A stretch of DNA of 64,000 nt from a virus, in IMG/VR virus record IMGVR_UViG_3300034106_006471, positions 24,925 to 88,924 of that record. One strand, 5' to 3'. A program made the translations under genes and the position numbers. This document shows positions 62,981 to 64,000 of this stretch, piece after piece; the stretch's first letter is position 1, and every line of letters begins with the position of its first letter. The notes under the pieces were generated by a model that had not been told where the DNA came from, made no database searches, and saw only the letters and a list, made by a program, of their open reading frames with translations.

Positions 62981-64000
62981 TTAAATTCCATTTCCTACGC
63001 TATCAGAAGATACGCAAGATGGTACAGTATTATTTTGGGTACTATAATTCCAATATCCAGCATTAGTTGATCCACCCTTATAAAAGGCTGCTTTTTGCCA
63101 TTCGTCTCCATTAGGGATAAAATATAAAGCGCCAATTTGTCTGGTTGGGCTATTAGTATTACCAGTTAGTTGATAGGATCCATTTTCTGTAGTACTATTA
63201 TTTTGGGAACCACTAGGTCTACCATTGTGTAACCAATTACAATATCGTGCTGCGTTGTACCAGTTAATAAAAACTACTGGTTTATTTCCATAATTAGGTT
63301 TTACAGAGTAGGTGTATGCTTCATTGGTTCCTGATCTGTTGATGCCCCCTCTGTCTGAACTCATATTAGTACTATACACACCATATAAATCTGTAGAAGC
63401 TATGCTATTAAGAAATTCAGCATATTCATTATTTGTAATTAAAAACTTATTAAGTGTAAATTGATATGATACTGATCCTATTCCAGAATCATCATTACTA
63501 TTGTTGATGTCTGATATTGTAACATAAGAGAACATAGGACTAGATAAACTAGATGCTACTCTAAACCCTATTTGATTAATTGTTGTTGTTGGTTGTTGTA
63601 TACCCTCGAATGTTCGTAATAGTCTATTATCTACACTACTCCAACTACCACCTTTAACTCCGCGGGCGCCAGCATTCCATAATCTTTCTGTCCATTCCCA
63701 AGCATTACCATTCATATCATAAGTACCATAAGTAGATTGATTACCGTTGCTACCTACACTCGTAACATTTCCACTTAAACTATCCCAATTAGCGCAATTA
63801 TTATAATTAGCTGTATTGCTGGTTCTAAAAATTATTGAACTAACACTGGGAGTAACTGTTGGCGTTGGAGTACTTGTTGAGGTGACCGTTCTAGTAACTG
63901 TAGAGGTTGGCGTTGGAGTTGGGCCTGGTAGCGGATTAGAGGTTTGTGTTGGCGTTGGAGTACTTGTTGAGGTGACCGTTCTAGTAACTGTAGAGGTTGG
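62981..64000 (-). CDS. Adhesin-like protein with Thr-Pro linker and permuted FGE domain (5' end outside window)
   Basis: The frame stays open to the right edge, so the gene is partial; a Met at 63715 is internal. From the edge inward: a Thr-Pro-Ser linker (64000 to about 63855), then the FGE-sulfatase-like domain (about 63840-62981), with NGNAWEWTE, GGSW and IGFRV first and ITNNEYAEFLN, PVVFINWYNAARYCNWL and EWQKAAFYKGG second, then the stop. The domain is very close to the C-terminal domain of the + strand adhesin at 11040-11893, with differences concentrated at third codon positions. Because nothing follows the N-half, the permuted order is real and not an artefact of reading across two domains. 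Confidence 0.8.
   Translation of the reverse strand, partial: PTSTVTRTVTSTSTPTPTQTSNPLPGPTPTPTSTVTRTVTSTSTPTPTVTPSVSSIIFRTSNTANYNNCANWDSLSGNVTSVGSNGNQSTYGTYDMNGNAWEWTERLWNAGARGVKGGSWSSVDNRLLRTFEGIQQPTTTINQIGFRVASSLSSPMFSYVTISDINNSNDDSGIGSVSYQFTLNKFLITNNEYAEFLNSIASTDLYGVYSTNMSSDRGGINRSGTNEAYTYSVKPNYGNKPVVFINWYNAARYCNWLHNGRPSGSQNNSTTENGSYQLTGNTNSPTRQIGALYFIPNGDEWQKAAFYKGGSTNAGYWNYSTQNNTVPSCVSSDSVGNGI
63857..63910 (-). repeat. 54-bp direct repeat, copy 1
   Basis: Identical to 63947-64000, with a 90-bp period. It encodes part of the Thr-Pro-Ser linker of the FGE adhesin. Confidence 0.95.
63947..64000 (-). repeat. 54-bp direct repeat, copy 2 (reaches the window edge)
   Basis: Identical to 63857-63910. 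The array may continue beyond the window. Confidence 0.95.

Noticed and set aside
63715-64000. Start of the right-edge FGE protein at the Met at 63715
   Set aside because: The frame continues upstream with the conserved NYNNCANWD block and a Thr-Pro linker to the edge, so this Met is internal.

Overview
The window is a contiguous piece of a large, AT-rich genome of a long-tailed bacteriophage (Caudoviricetes). The evidence is a tape-measure-like protein, a run of very large virion proteins, a phage-type replication and nucleotide-metabolism block, and a lysis-like cluster. I see no tRNA or rRNA genes, integrase, CRISPR array, insertion sequence or cellular housekeeping genes. The host cannot be named from the sequence. 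Neither window edge looks like a genome end, because both terminal genes are open.

Layout. From 1 to 31,072 all genes are on the + strand and encode virion parts: the C-terminal part of a tape-measure protein, a 1946-aa fibre with FN3 domains, a small baseplate or fibre-base protein, and two adhesin-like proteins with Thr-Pro linkers and FGE-sulfatase (C-type-lectin-like) domains. These are followed by three large tail or baseplate proteins (619, 1902 and 2441 aa) and a small zinc-ribbon protein. At 31,072/31,073 the coding strand flips with no gap, and everything to the right is on the - strand. In transcription order (right to left) these are: another FGE-domain adhesin (62,981-64,000, open at the edge); a membrane/lysis-like cluster with a holin-like protein and a papain-like peptidase (59,104-62,954); dCMP deaminase, NrdB, NrdA and dUTPase; PhoH, HNH and several small hypothetical genes; RecA, a Vsr-like nuclease, DnaB helicase, primase, dNMP kinase and a PD-(D/E)XK nuclease; a DnaE-type DNA polymerase in three pieces, a DnaQ-like exonuclease and SSB; an AT-rich glycosyltransferase-like cassette (32,914-39,435); and a Vsr-like homing endonuclease, a recombination-protein candidate and a zinc-finger protein.

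How the genes fit together. DnaE pieces, exonuclease, DnaB, primase, SSB and RecA form an almost self-sufficient replisome. The nucleotide genes supply dNTPs. The peptidase and small membrane proteins probably act in lysis. Glycosyltransferases may decorate virions or DNA. Many neighbouring genes overlap by ATGA or TAATG, so translation is probably coupled.

Most notable points. (1) The polymerase gene is broken twice. One break carries a split intein (98-residue Int-N, 38-residue Int-C) with a free-standing LAGLIDADG homing endonuclease between the halves; the other break has no intein and holds a 59-aa gene and the proofreading exonuclease. (2) Five copies of an FGE-sulfatase-like domain all have the usual C-terminal half before the N-terminal half, so the domain looks circularly permuted. 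(3) The PD-(D/E)XK nuclease gene has no ATG, GTG or TTG start and seems to use ATT or ATA. (4) Two intergenic regions share a promoter pattern, TTGACY-N16-TATTATAA. (5) Three small genes (59, 47 and 52 aa) sit in the gaps and are joined to their upstream neighbours by ATGA overlaps.
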